A DNA stretch of 64,000 nt from JBOGUF01 sp050696075 (GCA_050696075.1 JBOGUF010000011.1:1-64000), one strand, 5' to 3'; shown: positions 51,358 through 60,161, numbered from the stretch's first letter. Numbers and translations: made by a program. Notes: generated by a model not told the origin, from the letters alone.

Positions 51358-52403
51358 CGCGTGCCATCCCCTTCCATCCGCTCGATCTCGCCCAGAAACC
51401 GGTAGATGAGCGCGGCGACGGTCGTCACCGAATCGTCCATCAGCACGCGGAGGACCGCCGCCCGCTGCCGCGCCCGCTCCGTTGCCTCGAGGTACTCGAG
51501 CGGCGACCGCCCAGCCACCCGCGCCAGCAGACAGCCGAGGGTGTGGCGCACCGCCCGCGGCTCCAAGTCGTTTGCCCAGGCTGCATCGCCCACCGTCTCC
51601 CGGTAGGTGCGCCAATACTGCCCCGCCGCATCCGCGAAGGCGAGACGGGCGGACGGCAGGTGGTGCGCCTTGCTCAAGAAGTGGGTCAACGAGAAACCGA
51701 GGTCGAAGCCGGGATCGCCCCAGTGGATCACCTCGTGGTCGAGCAGGATCAACTGTTCCTCGTGGACCAGGACGTTCTTCGGGCTGTAGTCGCCGTGGAC
51801 CAGCGTATCGCGGCGGGCGCGCGTTTCGGCGATCAGACGCTCCAGGAACGGGGTGGCGTCGGCCACTTGGGTCGCGGTGTAGGCGTAGTACGGCTCCAGG
51901 CGGAGTGATTCGAAGTAGCCGCGGTCGGCGAAAACCGGCTCCACTTCGATGCGCGCCTCCGCGCTCCGGCGATGAATCGTGCCGAGCAGGCGGGCGAACT
52001 GAGCGACGTGATCGCGTTCGATCCGTCCGGCGAGCAGCAGCGCCTTCCAGCTCTCGTGCGGTTGCGGCACCGCCGCCATCGCCAGCAGGTGGTGCTCGTG
52101 GTCCTCGAAGATCAACGGCGTCGTGGCGCCCGGCGGCGCCAGACGAGCCAGCCAACGCATGCCGAGGCCCTCGCGGTGGATTCGCTCCGGCGGGCTGAAC
52201 CAGTCAACGGCGACTCGCAGCTTGGTGAGCGCCTGCTTGATCACCCACGCCTCGCCCGACAGCCGCTCCACGAGCACCGTCCGGTTCGAGACCCCGCCGG
52301 TCAGCACCCGCACCGCCGGTTCCTCGTTCGCTCCAATCCGGCCCGCTTGCCGCAGGTACGCGACCAGCGCGACCGGTTGCTCGATGTCAAGTCCATCCGC
52401 CAT
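51348..52403 (-). CDS. APH-family small-molecule kinase
   Basis: The 351-residue protein has a protein-kinase-like fold of the aminoglycoside phosphotransferase family: VLTGGVSNRTVLVERLSGEA (nucleotide loop), WVIKQALTKLRV with the ATP lysine, LVHGDYSPKNVLVHEEQLIL (the Brenner HGDxxxxN motif) and LLDHEVIHWGDPGFDLGF (metal Asp). Relatives include choline, homoserine and methylthioribose kinases. ATG 52403 follows GGGGAGGACGG. Its stop overlaps the enolase-like start by 10 bp, so the kinase product may be the substrate of the dehydratase. Antibiotic resistance is a less likely role given this coupling. Confidence 0.85.
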   Translation of the reverse strand: MADGLDIEQPVALVAYLRQAGRIGANEEPAVRVLTGGVSNRTVLVERLSGEAWVIKQALTKLRVAVDWFSPPERIHREGLGMRWLARLAPPGATTPLIFEDHEHHLLAMAAVPQPHESWKALLLAGRIERDHVAQFARLLGTIHRRSAEARIEVEPVFADRGYFESLRLEPYYAYTATQVADATPFLERLIAETRARRDTLVHGDYSPKNVLVHEEQLILLDHEVIHWGDPGFDLGFSLTHFLSKAHHLPSARLAFADAAGQYWRTYRETVGDAAWANDLEPRAVRHTLGCLLARVAGRSPLEYLEATERARQRAAVLRVLMDDSVTTVAALIYRFLGEIERMEGDGTRCP

Positions 52404-52555
52404 CGCGTTCCGTCCTCCCCGGCGCGCCACGTGCGGCCGCATCATACGCGGCCGCGCCGGCATGCCCAGACGGCGGCCCCGGCAAGACGCCCGACGGCAC
52501 GACGATCACCGCGGGCCAGGCAGCGATCTTCGAGCGTGTCTTGTGGAGATCGGTG

Positions 52556-53314
52556 CTACACCGTTTCGCCGTCCTCCGGTATGACCACGTGGTCAAGCAG
52601 TCCCTCTACCCGCAGCGTCTCCCGCAGATCGGCCCGCGTCAGCAGGCAATGGTTGAGCGCCTCCAGGTGGACCGCGATCACCCGCGTGGTCGGGAGGGCG
52701 CGACAGACCCGCACCACATCCTCGGCGGTCATCACGATCGGGTCGCCGGTCAGGAAGCGTGCCCCCGCCGCGTTGACGACCGTCACGTCTGGGTGAAGCC
52801 GATGCAGCACGTCCGCGACCTCGGGGCACCAGATCGTATCGCCCGCCACGTAGAGGGTCGGTTCCCTGGCGGCCCGTAGGACGAAGCCGGAGACCGGCGC
52901 CATCATCCGACCAGTCTCCCCGGTGCCGTGCTGCCCGCCCGTTCGAGTCAATGCGATCCCGTCCCACGTCAGCTCATCGACGACCGGTCGCACGTTGGAG
53001 AAGCCGTCGCCGCGAATCTTTGCCTCGTCTTCCGGTTGGCAGAAAACCGGCGTCTGCTTCGGGATCAAGTCGACGGCCCTTGCGTCCCAGTGGTCGCGGT
53101 GCGTGTGCGTGACGAGCACCGCGTCGATCCGCGCCAGCAACCGGTCGAGTTCCGCGTTGTCGAACGGCAGCTCCACCAGCGGATTGCGCCGCGGGTTCGG
53201 CGTGTTGGCGATCGGGTCCATTGCCCCCGCCGGGCTCAGCATCGGATCGACCAGAATCGTCCGCCCACCGAGCGCGATGACCAAAGTCGCGGATCTGATG
53301 AGTTGAATCTGCAT
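52556..53314 (-). CDS. UlaG-like metallo-beta-lactamase-fold hydrolase
   Basis: The 252-residue protein has LIRSATLVIALGGRTILVDP at the N-terminus, the metal motif VLVTHTHRDHWD near residue 68, TLYVAGDTIW near 153 and VIAVHLEALNHC near 215, which match the UlaG/RNase Z-type MBL subgroup. UlaG itself is an ascorbate-6-phosphate lactonase; many relatives are uncharacterised. It is read in the same direction as the kinase-enolase operon, 152 bp upstream of it, so a functional link is possible but not shown. Confidence 0.85.
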   Translation of the reverse strand: MQIQLIRSATLVIALGGRTILVDPMLSPAGAMDPIANTPNPRRNPLVELPFDNAELDRLLARIDAVLVTHTHRDHWDARAVDLIPKQTPVFCQPEDEAKIRGDGFSNVRPVVDELTWDGIALTRTGGQHGTGETGRMMAPVSGFVLRAAREPTLYVAGDTIWCPEVADVLHRLHPDVTVVNAAGARFLTGDPIVMTAEDVVRVCRALPTTRVIAVHLEALNHCLLTRADLRETLRVEGLLDHVVIPEDGETV

Positions 53315-53334
53315 AGCATTTCCTCAAGGGATGT

Positions 53335-53414
53335 CCCGTCATTCCGAGCAGCGCGAGGAATCGTCCCGCGTTCTTCACGACGGGACGATTCCTCATTTCA
53401 TTCGGAATGACGGG
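53335..53414. repeat. Cruciform-type repeat of the GTCATTCCGA family
   Basis: Outer arms CCCGTCATTCCGA (53335-53347) and TCGGAATGACGGG (53402-53414) pair perfectly. Inner arms GAGGAATCGTCCCG (53354-53367) and CGGGACGATTCCTC (53380-53393) pair perfectly too. On the minus strand the right arm encodes the last residues (RHSE) and the stop of the TIM-barrel gene. Confidence 0.85.
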
Positions 53415-54663
53415 CGGCGCGTAAATCCACGACATGCACGAACGGCACGTTTTCCCAATCGAACTCATGCATCCGCCCGGCGCCGAGCGCGACCATCCGG
53501 TCCAAACATGCCTGGCTCTCGGCGACGAGGCGGACGGTGTCGATCCCCTGGCAGGTTGGGATGAAGCGGGCGGTCTTCTCGATGCCATCGGTGAGGAGCA
53601 GGATCGCGCCTTTGTGGTTGCCGGCGCGCGCGTGGTGGAAGCCGACGCCGATCTGGAGAATCCCCTGGTAGAGGGCGCGGATGGGGCGGCGCTCGGCGTG
53701 CCACTCGTGCTCGATCTCCTCGTGGCACTCGTAGAACTGCCGCTCGTTGAAGAGGCGGATGCCAGTCAGCACCCCTGCCGGCGGCGCGTCCTGGCAGGGA
53801 TCGTCGTTGATCGCCAGCGAGCCGAGAATTGGGGTGAGCAGCCCTCGGACCCGCGCAAACGCCTCTGGGTCCTGGGTCAGATGCGCCTCGATCATCAGCG
53901 GGCCGCGGTAGCTGCCGGCGACGGCGCGCAGCAGGGCGGACCAGGGCAGGTCGCCCGCGCCCGGCGGCAGGCGACGTTCGCGTGATTCCCCCTCGCGGTG
54001 ATCGCTGAGGTGGACATCGACCACCCGGTCTCCCATTGCCGCTAAGACCATGAAAGGGTTCGCCCCGGCCGAGGCGGCCTGGAACGGGTCGAAGGCGAAG
54101 CCGACCCGTTCCGGCGGCCCGATCTCGCCCAGCCGCGCGGCGAAGGCCATCACGTCGCGCACCGTCGGCAGGGCGCACCAGGAGACGTTCTCCAGCGCCA
54201 GAGTCACTCCCGCCTCGCCACAGGCCGCCGCGAGGTCCGCCGTCGCCGCGATGAAGCGCTCCCAGCCCTCCGGCGTCTCGACCTCCCGTCGCCGCGGCCC
54301 GTGCCAGACCAGCACACCGGCCCCCAGCGCGGCCGTCGCCGTGATCACGCGGTCGAAGAAGCCCCGCGCCTCTGCCGCCCGCCTGCGATACGGCGACGTC
54401 ACCTGGATCAGACTCTCGAACGAATGCACCGCGTGCACCCGGCAGCCGGCCGCCCGGCAGGTCATCAACAATCGGCGGACGAACCCCGCCTCGTACTCTC
54501 CCGGCGTCTGCAGCATCAGTTCCAGGTCGCGGACGCCCCACCGCGCCGCGATTGCCGGCACATCCTCCGTCAGCACCTCGGGATAGAGCGCGCCGCTCGA
54601 CAGGCCGAGGCGTAGGTCTGTCGCGCTCGACGTTTGCTTGACTGGTTCCGTGACTACCTTCAT
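53398..54663 (-). CDS. TIM-barrel isomerase/epimerase fused to a DUF309 domain
   Basis: The 421-residue protein joins two domains. Residues about 1-290 are an AP-endonuclease-2-like sugar isomerase barrel: VTLALENVSWCALPTVRDVM with the metal Glu, GFAFDPFQA, VVDVHLSDHR and MIEAHLTQD. Residues about 300-400 are DUF309: FNERQFYECHEEIEHEWHAE and LYQGILQIGVGFHHARAGN, with the conserved HE and HH pairs of a small helical metal-binding-like domain. I do not recall this fusion. ATG 54663 follows GGGAGCGATGG. Its C-terminal residues RHSE and stop come from a dispersed repeat, so the original end may have been longer. Confidence 0.82.
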   Translation of the reverse strand: MKVVTEPVKQTSSATDLRLGLSSGALYPEVLTEDVPAIAARWGVRDLELMLQTPGEYEAGFVRRLLMTCRAAGCRVHAVHSFESLIQVTSPYRRRAAEARGFFDRVITATAALGAGVLVWHGPRRREVETPEGWERFIAATADLAAACGEAGVTLALENVSWCALPTVRDVMAFAARLGEIGPPERVGFAFDPFQAASAGANPFMVLAAMGDRVVDVHLSDHREGESRERRLPPGAGDLPWSALLRAVAGSYRGPLMIEAHLTQDPEAFARVRGLLTPILGSLAINDDPCQDAPPAGVLTGIRLFNERQFYECHEEIEHEWHAERRPIRALYQGILQIGVGFHHARAGNHKGAILLLTDGIEKTARFIPTCQGIDTVRLVAESQACLDRMVALGAGRMHEFDWENVPFVHVVDLRAARHSE

Positions 54664-54868
54664 CCATCGCTCCCGCGTTTGTGTCGGTCTTCCAGCCGAT
54701 GGTACCATCGCTCATCGCCGCCAGCGTTCGCGGAGGGCGTCGTGCGCCCCGCGAATGCGCGCTCTGTGCGGCGTGTTCCTGAACCCATGCCATCCCGTGT
54801 CGTGCCACAGATGACTATTCGCCCGGCCGCGCCCAATCGAATCCCCGACCTTCACGCCCGCGTTGGAG

Positions 54869-54945
54869 GGGCGGACCCGCGTGTCCGCCCGTCTACCATA
54901 CCGAACCGTTGCGGTTGGAACGCGGGCGGACACATCGGTCCGCCC
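54869..54945. repeat. Pair of REP-like palindromes upstream of smc
   Basis: GGGCGGAC-CCGCGT-GTCCGCCC (54869-54890) and GGGCGGAC-ACATCG-GTCCGCCC (54924-54945) are two copies of the same 8-6-8 palindrome, 33 bp apart. They can also pair with each other into one long stem (outer arms AGGGGCGGACC / GGTCCGCCCCT). A small AACCG...CGGTT hairpin lies between them. Confidence 0.75.
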
Positions 54946-54962
54946 CTACCGTTGGCCTCATC

Positions 54963-57900
54963 ATGACAGACGCCCCCGTTCTTCCCCGCCTGACGCGGCT
55001 CGACCTGCACGGCTTCAAGAGTTTCGCCGTCAAGACCGTCTTTACCTTCGAGCCCGGCATCACCGCCGTCATCGGGCCGAACGGCAGCGGCAAGTCGAAC
55101 ATCGCCGACGCCGTGCGCTGGGTCCTGGGCGAGCAGAGCCACGGCGCGCTGCGCAGCAAAAAAACCGAGGACGTCATCTTCGCCGGCGGCACCGGCCGCG
55201 CCCCCTCCGGCATGGCCGAGGTCGCCGTCACCTTCGACAACTCCACCAACTGGCTGCCGATCGCATTCAGCGAGGTCACCGTCGCCCGCCGCGCCTACCG
55301 CGGCGGCGAGAACCACTACCTGATCAACGGCCGCCGCGTTCGCCTCAAAGACGTCACCCACCTAACCGCCTCGCTCGGCCAGAGCCACACCGTCGTCGGC
55401 CAGGGACTCGTCGACGCCGCCCTCAGCCAGCGGGCGGACGAGCGGCGTGCCCTCTTCGAGCACGCCGCCGACCTGACCGGTCTGCGCCTGAAAGCGGCCG
55501 AAGCCGAGCGCAGCCTCAACGAGGCCGAGGCCAACAGCGCGCGCCTCACCGACCTGCTCAGTGAGATCGAGCCGCGCCTGAAGACGTTGGAGCGCGCCGC
55601 CCGCCAGGCGACGGAGTGGAAGGGGCTCCATGACCGCCTGCGCGAATTGCAGCGTGCCCACTACGGCGCTCTGCTCGCTCAGGTCGCGCGGCGATTGGAC
55701 GCGGCCGAGGCGGCGGCCTCCGGCGACGAAGTCGCGCTCGCCCGCCGTCGGGATGAGGTCGAGTGGCTCGCCGGCGATCTCGCTCGCGCCCGAGCCGCCG
55801 CCGAGGACGCCCGTGCCGCGCTCGCCCAGCACGCCGCCCGCCTCCAGGCCACCATCGACCAGGAGCGCCGCGTCGGCCATGAGCGCGACCTCGCCGCCGA
55901 ACGCCACACCGCTCTCACCCGGCGCCGCGAGGACATGGCCGACACCCAGGCCGGTCTCGACGAGCAGACCGCCGTCGTCCAGCGCGACCTTGCCTCCGTC
56001 GGAGACGACTTACGCGCTGCCGAGACCGAAGTCACCCAGGCCCGCCAAGCCGTCGCCGCCATGCAGCGCGAGGGAACGTCTGTCCGCGCGGCCCGGCAGG
56101 AGCGCGAAGGGCACGCCAACCGCCTGCGCGTCGCCATCGCCGACGCCGAGCGCACGCTGGCCGATGTCGCCCGTCGCCGCGCCTTGCGTGAGCAGCGGCG
56201 GGAAACCGACGCCGCCGAGCGCGACCGGGCAGCCCGCGAGCGTGCCGAACGCGCCGATCGCATCGAGCACCTTACCGGGGAACTGACCACCTTCGACCGG
56301 GCCGAGGAAGCCGGAACCGTTGAATTAGCCGCGTTCGACGAGCGCCTGGCCGCGCTGGCGACAGAGATCGAGACGGCGAACGCGGCGGTCGCGGCCGCGC
56401 GGCAGCGCGTCGCGGAGGCCGAACGGAATCTCGACGGGGCCAAGACCCGCTTCGAGGTGCTCCAGCGGCTGCACGAGAGCGGCGCCGGTCTCTTCACGGG
56501 CGTCCGCGCCGTCCTCCACGCCGCCCGCGATGGCGCGCTCACCGGCATCACCGGTATGGTCGCCGAGTTGATCGACGTCCCCGCCGCCTACGACACCGCC
56601 GTCGAGGTCGCCCTCGGCGGGCACGTGCAGGATGTCGTCGTCGCCCGGTGGACCGACGCCGAGGCTGCCATCGCCCATCTCCAGCGCGCCAGAGCCGGCC
56701 GCGCCACCTTTCAACCGCTCGATACGGTCAAGGCGAGCCGCGAAAGGGGACTCCCCGCGAAAATCTTGCGAATGCCCGGCGTCCATGGCATCGCCGCCGA
56801 CCTGATCGCCGCGCCGGACGAGATTGCCCCGGTCGTTGCCGCGCTCCTTGGGCGGACGCTCATCGTCGACGACCTGCCGGTGACGCGACAAGCGCTGCCG
56901 CACCTGCCGCCGGGGTGGAGCGTCGTCACCATCGGCGGGGAGATCGCCCGCACCGGCGGGTCGGTCACCGGCGGCGCGGCCGTGCGCGAGAGTGGCGTGC
57001 TTGGCCGGGAGCGCGAGCTGCGCGAACTGCCGAAGGAGATTCGCGGACTCGACCGGGCGCGGACCGAGGCGGTCGCCAAGCTCGACGAAATGATCGATAC
57101 GCCCCGCCGCCTCGCGACCGAGCGTCAGGAGGTCGATTCTGCCCGCGCCGGGCTGCTGGCGGCCCGCAAGGAGCGCCAGGGGCAGCGCGACCGCCTCACC
57201 GGCTGGCTTGCCGACCTGCGGACCGAGCAGGAAGCCGCCGACCGGCGTCTTGCGACCCTCGCCGACGCCGACGTCACCGGCGAAAGGGACCTGGCCGCGC
57301 TCGACCGCGAAGCCACCACGGCCACCACCACGTTTGACAAGACCCACGCCGAACACGCGGTCCTTCAGCGCGACCTCGCCCGCGACGCCGCGGCGATCGC
57401 CGCGGCCGAGCAAACCCTCGCCGCCGAGCATCGCCGCCTGGCCGCCCTCGAAGAGCGCCTCCGCTCCGAGCGCCGCCGCGAAGCCGGTCTCCTCGCCCAG
57501 CAACGCGCCTTGGCCGACGAACTCGCCCTGCGTATGCAACGCGCCGCCGCCCTCGACGGAGAACTCCTCGCGGTCGCCGCCCAGCGGGAACGCCTCGTCA
57601 AAGAAGTGGAGACCGTATCAGTCGCCCGGCAGGCCGTCGCGCGGGAGCGCCCGCCGTTGGAGGCGGCCGTGCGGCAGACCGAGGGCGACGTTTCGCGCCT
57701 TGACCGTTCCCTCGAAGCGGCGCGCACCGCGTTGCTCGAGGCGGAGCGGGCGCACGGCGCGCGCGGTCTCGACGTCGAGCGTGCCCGTGGCGAACTGGCG
57801 ACAATCCGCCAGCGCATCGCCGACGATCTCGAGTTGGACGACCCCAATATGCTCATGGCGGGCGCCGACCCCGACGCGCCGCTCGATCCGCGGGCGGAGC

Positions 57901-58553
57901 GGGAGATCCAGCGGCTGCGAGAGCGCCTGCGCCGCGTCGGCTACGTCGGCGAGGACGTCGTTGGCGAGTACGAGCGCGAAGCCGAACGGCTCGGTTTCCT
58001 CCGTACTCAACTCGCCGACGTCGAGGGCGCCAGTGCCTCACTCCGCGGCCTGCTAGTGGACTTGCACCGGCAGATGCGTGAGCGCTTCGATGCCACCTTC
58101 GCCCGCGTCGCCGAGGTTTTCACGGAGATGTTTACCGCCCTCTTCGGCGGCGGCACCGCCCGCCTGGTGATGGTCGCCCCCGACGACGGCGAGGAGCGTA
58201 CTGAGGCCGGGATCGACATCGTCGCTCAACCCCCCGGCAAGCGGTTGCAGAGCCTGGCCCTCCTCTCCGGCGGCGAGCGGGCGCTGACGGCGGTCGCCCT
58301 CCTCTTCGCTATCCTGAAGGTCAACCCGACCCCGTTCTGCTTACTCGACGAGGTCGACGCCGCGCTGGACGAGGCGAACATCGTCCTCTTCCGCGACCAA
58401 CTCCGCGCCCTCGCCGCCGAAGCCCAGGCGATCATCATCACCCACAACCGCGGCACCATCGAGATCGCCGACACCCTCTACGGCGTCAGCATGCGCGACG
58501 ACGGCGTCTCCCAAGTGCTCTCGCTGCGCTTGGAAGAGGCGGTAGTGGGGTGA
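54963..58553 (+). CDS. smc: Chromosome segregation SMC protein
   Basis: The 1196-residue SMC is complete. The head's Walker A is VIGPNGSGKSNIADAVRWVL (about residue 38) and QSHGALRSKK follows. Long coiled coils span about 165-500 and 670-1010. The hinge lies near 510-640 (LTGITGMVAELIDVPAAYDT). The C-terminal signature is ALLSGGERALTAVALLFAIL (about 1100) with Walker B CLLDEVDAALDEAN (about 1127). It compacts and separates chromosomes with ScpA/ScpB, which are not in the window. ATG 54963 is preferred; an in-frame extension from 54909 covers the REP-like repeat. It is an intact long frame in a window with several broken genes. Confidence 0.97.
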   Translation: MTDAPVLPRLTRLDLHGFKSFAVKTVFTFEPGITAVIGPNGSGKSNIADAVRWVLGEQSHGALRSKKTEDVIFAGGTGRAPSGMAEVAVTFDNSTNWLPIAFSEVTVARRAYRGGENHYLINGRRVRLKDVTHLTASLGQSHTVVGQGLVDAALSQRADERRALFEHAADLTGLRLKAAEAERSLNEAEANSARLTDLLSEIEPRLKTLERAARQATEWKGLHDRLRELQRAHYGALLAQVARRLDAAEAAASGDEVALARRRDEVEWLAGDLARARAAAEDARAALAQHAARLQATIDQERRVGHERDLAAERHTALTRRREDMADTQAGLDEQTAVVQRDLASVGDDLRAAETEVTQARQAVAAMQREGTSVRAARQEREGHANRLRVAIADAERTLADVARRRALREQRRETDAAERDRAARERAERADRIEHLTGELTTFDRAEEAGTVELAAFDERLAALATEIETANAAVAAARQRVAEAERNLDGAKTRFEVLQRLHESGAGLFTGVRAVLHAARDGALTGITGMVAELIDVPAAYDTAVEVALGGHVQDVVVARWTDAEAAIAHLQRARAGRATFQPLDTVKASRERGLPAKILRMPGVHGIAADLIAAPDEIAPVVAALLGRTLIVDDLPVTRQALPHLPPGWSVVTIGGEIARTGGSVTGGAAVRESGVLGRERELRELPKEIRGLDRARTEAVAKLDEMIDTPRRLATERQEVDSARAGLLAARKERQGQRDRLTGWLADLRTEQEAADRRLATLADADVTGERDLAALDREATTATTTFDKTHAEHAVLQRDLARDAAAIAAAEQTLAAEHRRLAALEERLRSERRREAGLLAQQRALADELALRMQRAAALDGELLAVAAQRERLVKEVETVSVARQAVARERPPLEAAVRQTEGDVSRLDRSLEAARTALLEAERAHGARGLDVERARGELATIRQRIADDLELDDPNMLMAGADPDAPLDPRAEREIQRLRERLRRVGYVGEDVVGEYEREAERLGFLRTQLADVEGASASLRGLLVDLHRQMRERFDATFARVAEVFTEMFTALFGGGTARLVMVAPDDGEERTEAGIDIVAQPPGKRLQSLALLSGGERALTAVALLFAILKVNPTPFCLLDEVDAALDEANIVLFRDQLRALAAEAQAIIITHNRGTIEIADTLYGVSMRDDGVSQVLSLRLEEAVVG

Positions 58554-58568
58554 CGTCAGTCTGAGGAC

Positions 58569-58847
58569 TTAGGGGTGGGCCGCCGACGTTGCAACGGAGA
58601 GGCGTTCTCGCAATGCGTCAACATCAACCTCGATAGTAGCGATCTCCGCGGCTCCGCCGGTCTCCGGAACCTCGTCGTCAGCATCCATCCAAGAGAGAAT
58701 CAATCCCTCAGCGCAATCCTGGGCCATCGCCAGCGCCTCTTCGCGCGTGGCGCCGAAGGTAACGAGCTCGGGGATATCAGGGCTTGTCACGTTATACGCT
58801 GAGCCGTCCGGCTCGGGCGTCAAGACAACCGAATAGCGATGCTTCAC
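58569..58847 (-). CDS. hicB: HicB-type antitoxin
   Basis: The 92-residue protein reads YSVVLTPEPDGSAYNVTSPD then IPELVTFGATREEALAMAQD, the degraded RNase-H-like fold of HicB antitoxins. HicB binds and blocks the HicA RNase and usually represses the operon. The order here is toxin first, antitoxin second, with a 14-bp gap. No separate C-terminal DNA-binding domain is obvious. Its stop is close to the smc stop, so the genes are convergent. Confidence 0.87.
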   Translation of the reverse strand: MKHRYSVVLTPEPDGSAYNVTSPDIPELVTFGATREEALAMAQDCAEGLILSWMDADDEVPETGGAAEIATIEVDVDALRERLSVATSAAHP

Positions 58848-58861
58848 GGTCGCCCTCCTTC

Positions 58862-59080
58862 TTATCGGAACTCTAGGAACTCATCGACGTCCATGCCGGA
58901 TAGTCGAATAATACTGCGTAGCGTGCCCCTTGGGACATCACCGGGGTGGGTCGGAACCGGGACGGTGCGGCTGCCTTTGCGGTAGATGGCGTGGCCAGTC
59001 TCACGCACCCTAACGAATCCTGCACGCTCAAGTATGGTCATGACCTCCGATCCCTTCAACGTCGGAAGGTGCGTTCCCAT
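58862..59080 (-). CDS. hicA: HicA-type mRNA interferase toxin
   Basis: The 72-residue protein reads LKGSEVMTILERAGFVRVRE, then TGHAIYRKGSRTVPVPTHPG, GTLRSIIRLSGMDVDEFLEF. This is the double-stranded-RNA-binding-like HicA fold, with the catalytic His kept in GHAIYRKG. It cleaves mRNA unless bound by HicB. ATG 59080 follows GGAGAGG; a start at 59122 adds unconserved residues. Both genes are intact. Confidence 0.88.
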   Translation of the reverse strand: MGTHLPTLKGSEVMTILERAGFVRVRETGHAIYRKGSRTVPVPTHPGDVPRGTLRSIIRLSGMDVDEFLEFR

Positions 59081-59128
59081 CCTCTCCACCCCGCTCGAAG
59101 ACATGTCGCGAGTAGCCGGCAACGGCGT

Positions 59129-59157
59129 ATCTTACCTGAGCGTAGTGGTACGCTAAA
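59129..59157 (-). promoter_or_regulatory. hicAB promoter with palindromic operator
   Basis: On the minus strand TTTAGC (59152-59157) and TAAGAT (59129-59134) are spaced by 17 bp. AGCGTA-GTGG-TACGCT (59139-59154) lies across the spacer. This is a natural site for HicB autorepression and could also affect the divergent Nudix gene, which starts 6 bp after the palindrome. Confidence 0.55.
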
Positions 59158-59160
59158 CCT

Positions 59161-59685
59161 ATGGATCTCGACATCCGTTTCACCATCTGCTTCTGCGTCC
59201 GCGGCGATCTGGTGCTGCTGCTCCATCGCCGCAAACCGCCGCATCAATCCTGCTGGAACGGGATCGGCGGCAAGATCGAGCCGGGCGAATCCCCGCGCGG
59301 CAGCGTGCGCCGGGAAGTTGTCGAGGAGGCCGTGATCGATCTCGATCACGCCGCCGATCTTCGCTTCACTGGCGTTGTCTCCTGGCGCTTCACCGACCGC
59401 CCCACCGTCCCACCCACCGGCATGTACGCCTTCGTCGCTACCTTCGACGACCACTGGCCCATCTGGACCGGTCACCGCCCCACGCCCGACGGCGACCTCG
59501 CCTGGCACCCCATCGCCTGGGCCTGCGATCCCGCGAACCCCTCGGTCGCGGAGAACATCCCCCATTTTCTGCCGCCGATGTTGCGGCCGGGTACTCCCAT
59601 GCTCCATGCCTGCACCTACCAGGACGGTCAGCTGCTGGGGGTCGAGGTTCAGACGCTGGCGGAGGGGATCGTCTTGACGGTGTAG
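59161..59685 (+). CDS. Nudix hydrolase
   Basis: The 174-residue protein has a Nudix box from GKIEPGESPRGSVRREVVEE onward, with the G, E and REVxEE catalytic pattern intact. The usual Gly after REVxEEx is Val (EEAVI). It would hydrolyse a nucleoside diphosphate linked to another group; MutT/8-oxo-dGTPase-like proteins are close in style (LLLHRRKPPHQSCWNGIGG). Its ATG has no ribosome site and lies next to the hicAB operator, so a leaderless or very short leader mRNA is possible. Confidence 0.87.
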   Translation: MDLDIRFTICFCVRGDLVLLLHRRKPPHQSCWNGIGGKIEPGESPRGSVRREVVEEAVIDLDHAADLRFTGVVSWRFTDRPTVPPTGMYAFVATFDDHWPIWTGHRPTPDGDLAWHPIAWACDPANPSVAENIPHFLPPMLRPGTPMLHACTYQDGQLLGVEVQTLAEGIVLTV

Positions 59686-59771
59686 AGTACCCCGTGCCCC
59701 GCCGCGACAAGCGCAGATCGTCACCGAGCGGCACCCTCGGATGTGCCGACTCGCGGAGGGAGTACCCACCA

Positions 59772-60161
59772 ATGGTTGTTCAAACCCACACGGATACCCA
59801 GGTCGTCCACAATCTGATTCCGTACGCCCACGTCGCCGACCCCGCCCGGTCGATCGACTTCTATCGCCGGCTCGGCTTCGTGGTCGAGGATACCAACGAA
59901 TACAAGGGTCGTCTGAATTGGGCGTCATTACGTAGCGGCGAGGCACGCCTGATGATCGCGCTCGCCACCGCGCCAATCAATCCGCACCAGCAAGCCGTCC
60001 TCTTCTATCTCTACACGCGCGACGTCGTCGCGTTGCGCGAACAATTGCTGGCCGACGGTATTGCCGTTGGCGAGATTCAATATCCACCCTACATGGCGTC
60101 CGGCGAGTTCCGGGTCGAGGACCCCGACGGCTACTGCCTCCTCATCTGCCAGATCGGGTAG
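59772..60161 (+). CDS. VOC-family (glyoxalase/dioxygenase-like) protein
   Basis: The 129-residue protein shows paired beta-alpha-beta modules: HNLIPYAHVADPARSIDFYR at the start and GEFRVEDPDGYCLLICQIG at the end, with a His and a late Glu as possible metal ligands. VOC proteins include glyoxalases, bleomycin-binding proteins and dioxygenases. ATG 59772 follows CGGAGGGAG. It starts 86 bp after the Nudix gene. The substrate is not identified. Confidence 0.83.
   Translation: MVVQTHTDTQVVHNLIPYAHVADPARSIDFYRRLGFVVEDTNEYKGRLNWASLRSGEARLMIALATAPINPHQQAVLFYLYTRDVVALREQLLADGIAVGEIQYPPYMASGEFRVEDPDGYCLLICQIG

Noticed and set aside
51348..52403. APH-family gene as an antibiotic resistance gene.
   Set aside because: It is translationally coupled to an enolase-like metabolic enzyme; APH-fold kinases for metabolites are common, and no resistance-type signature beyond the generic fold is seen.
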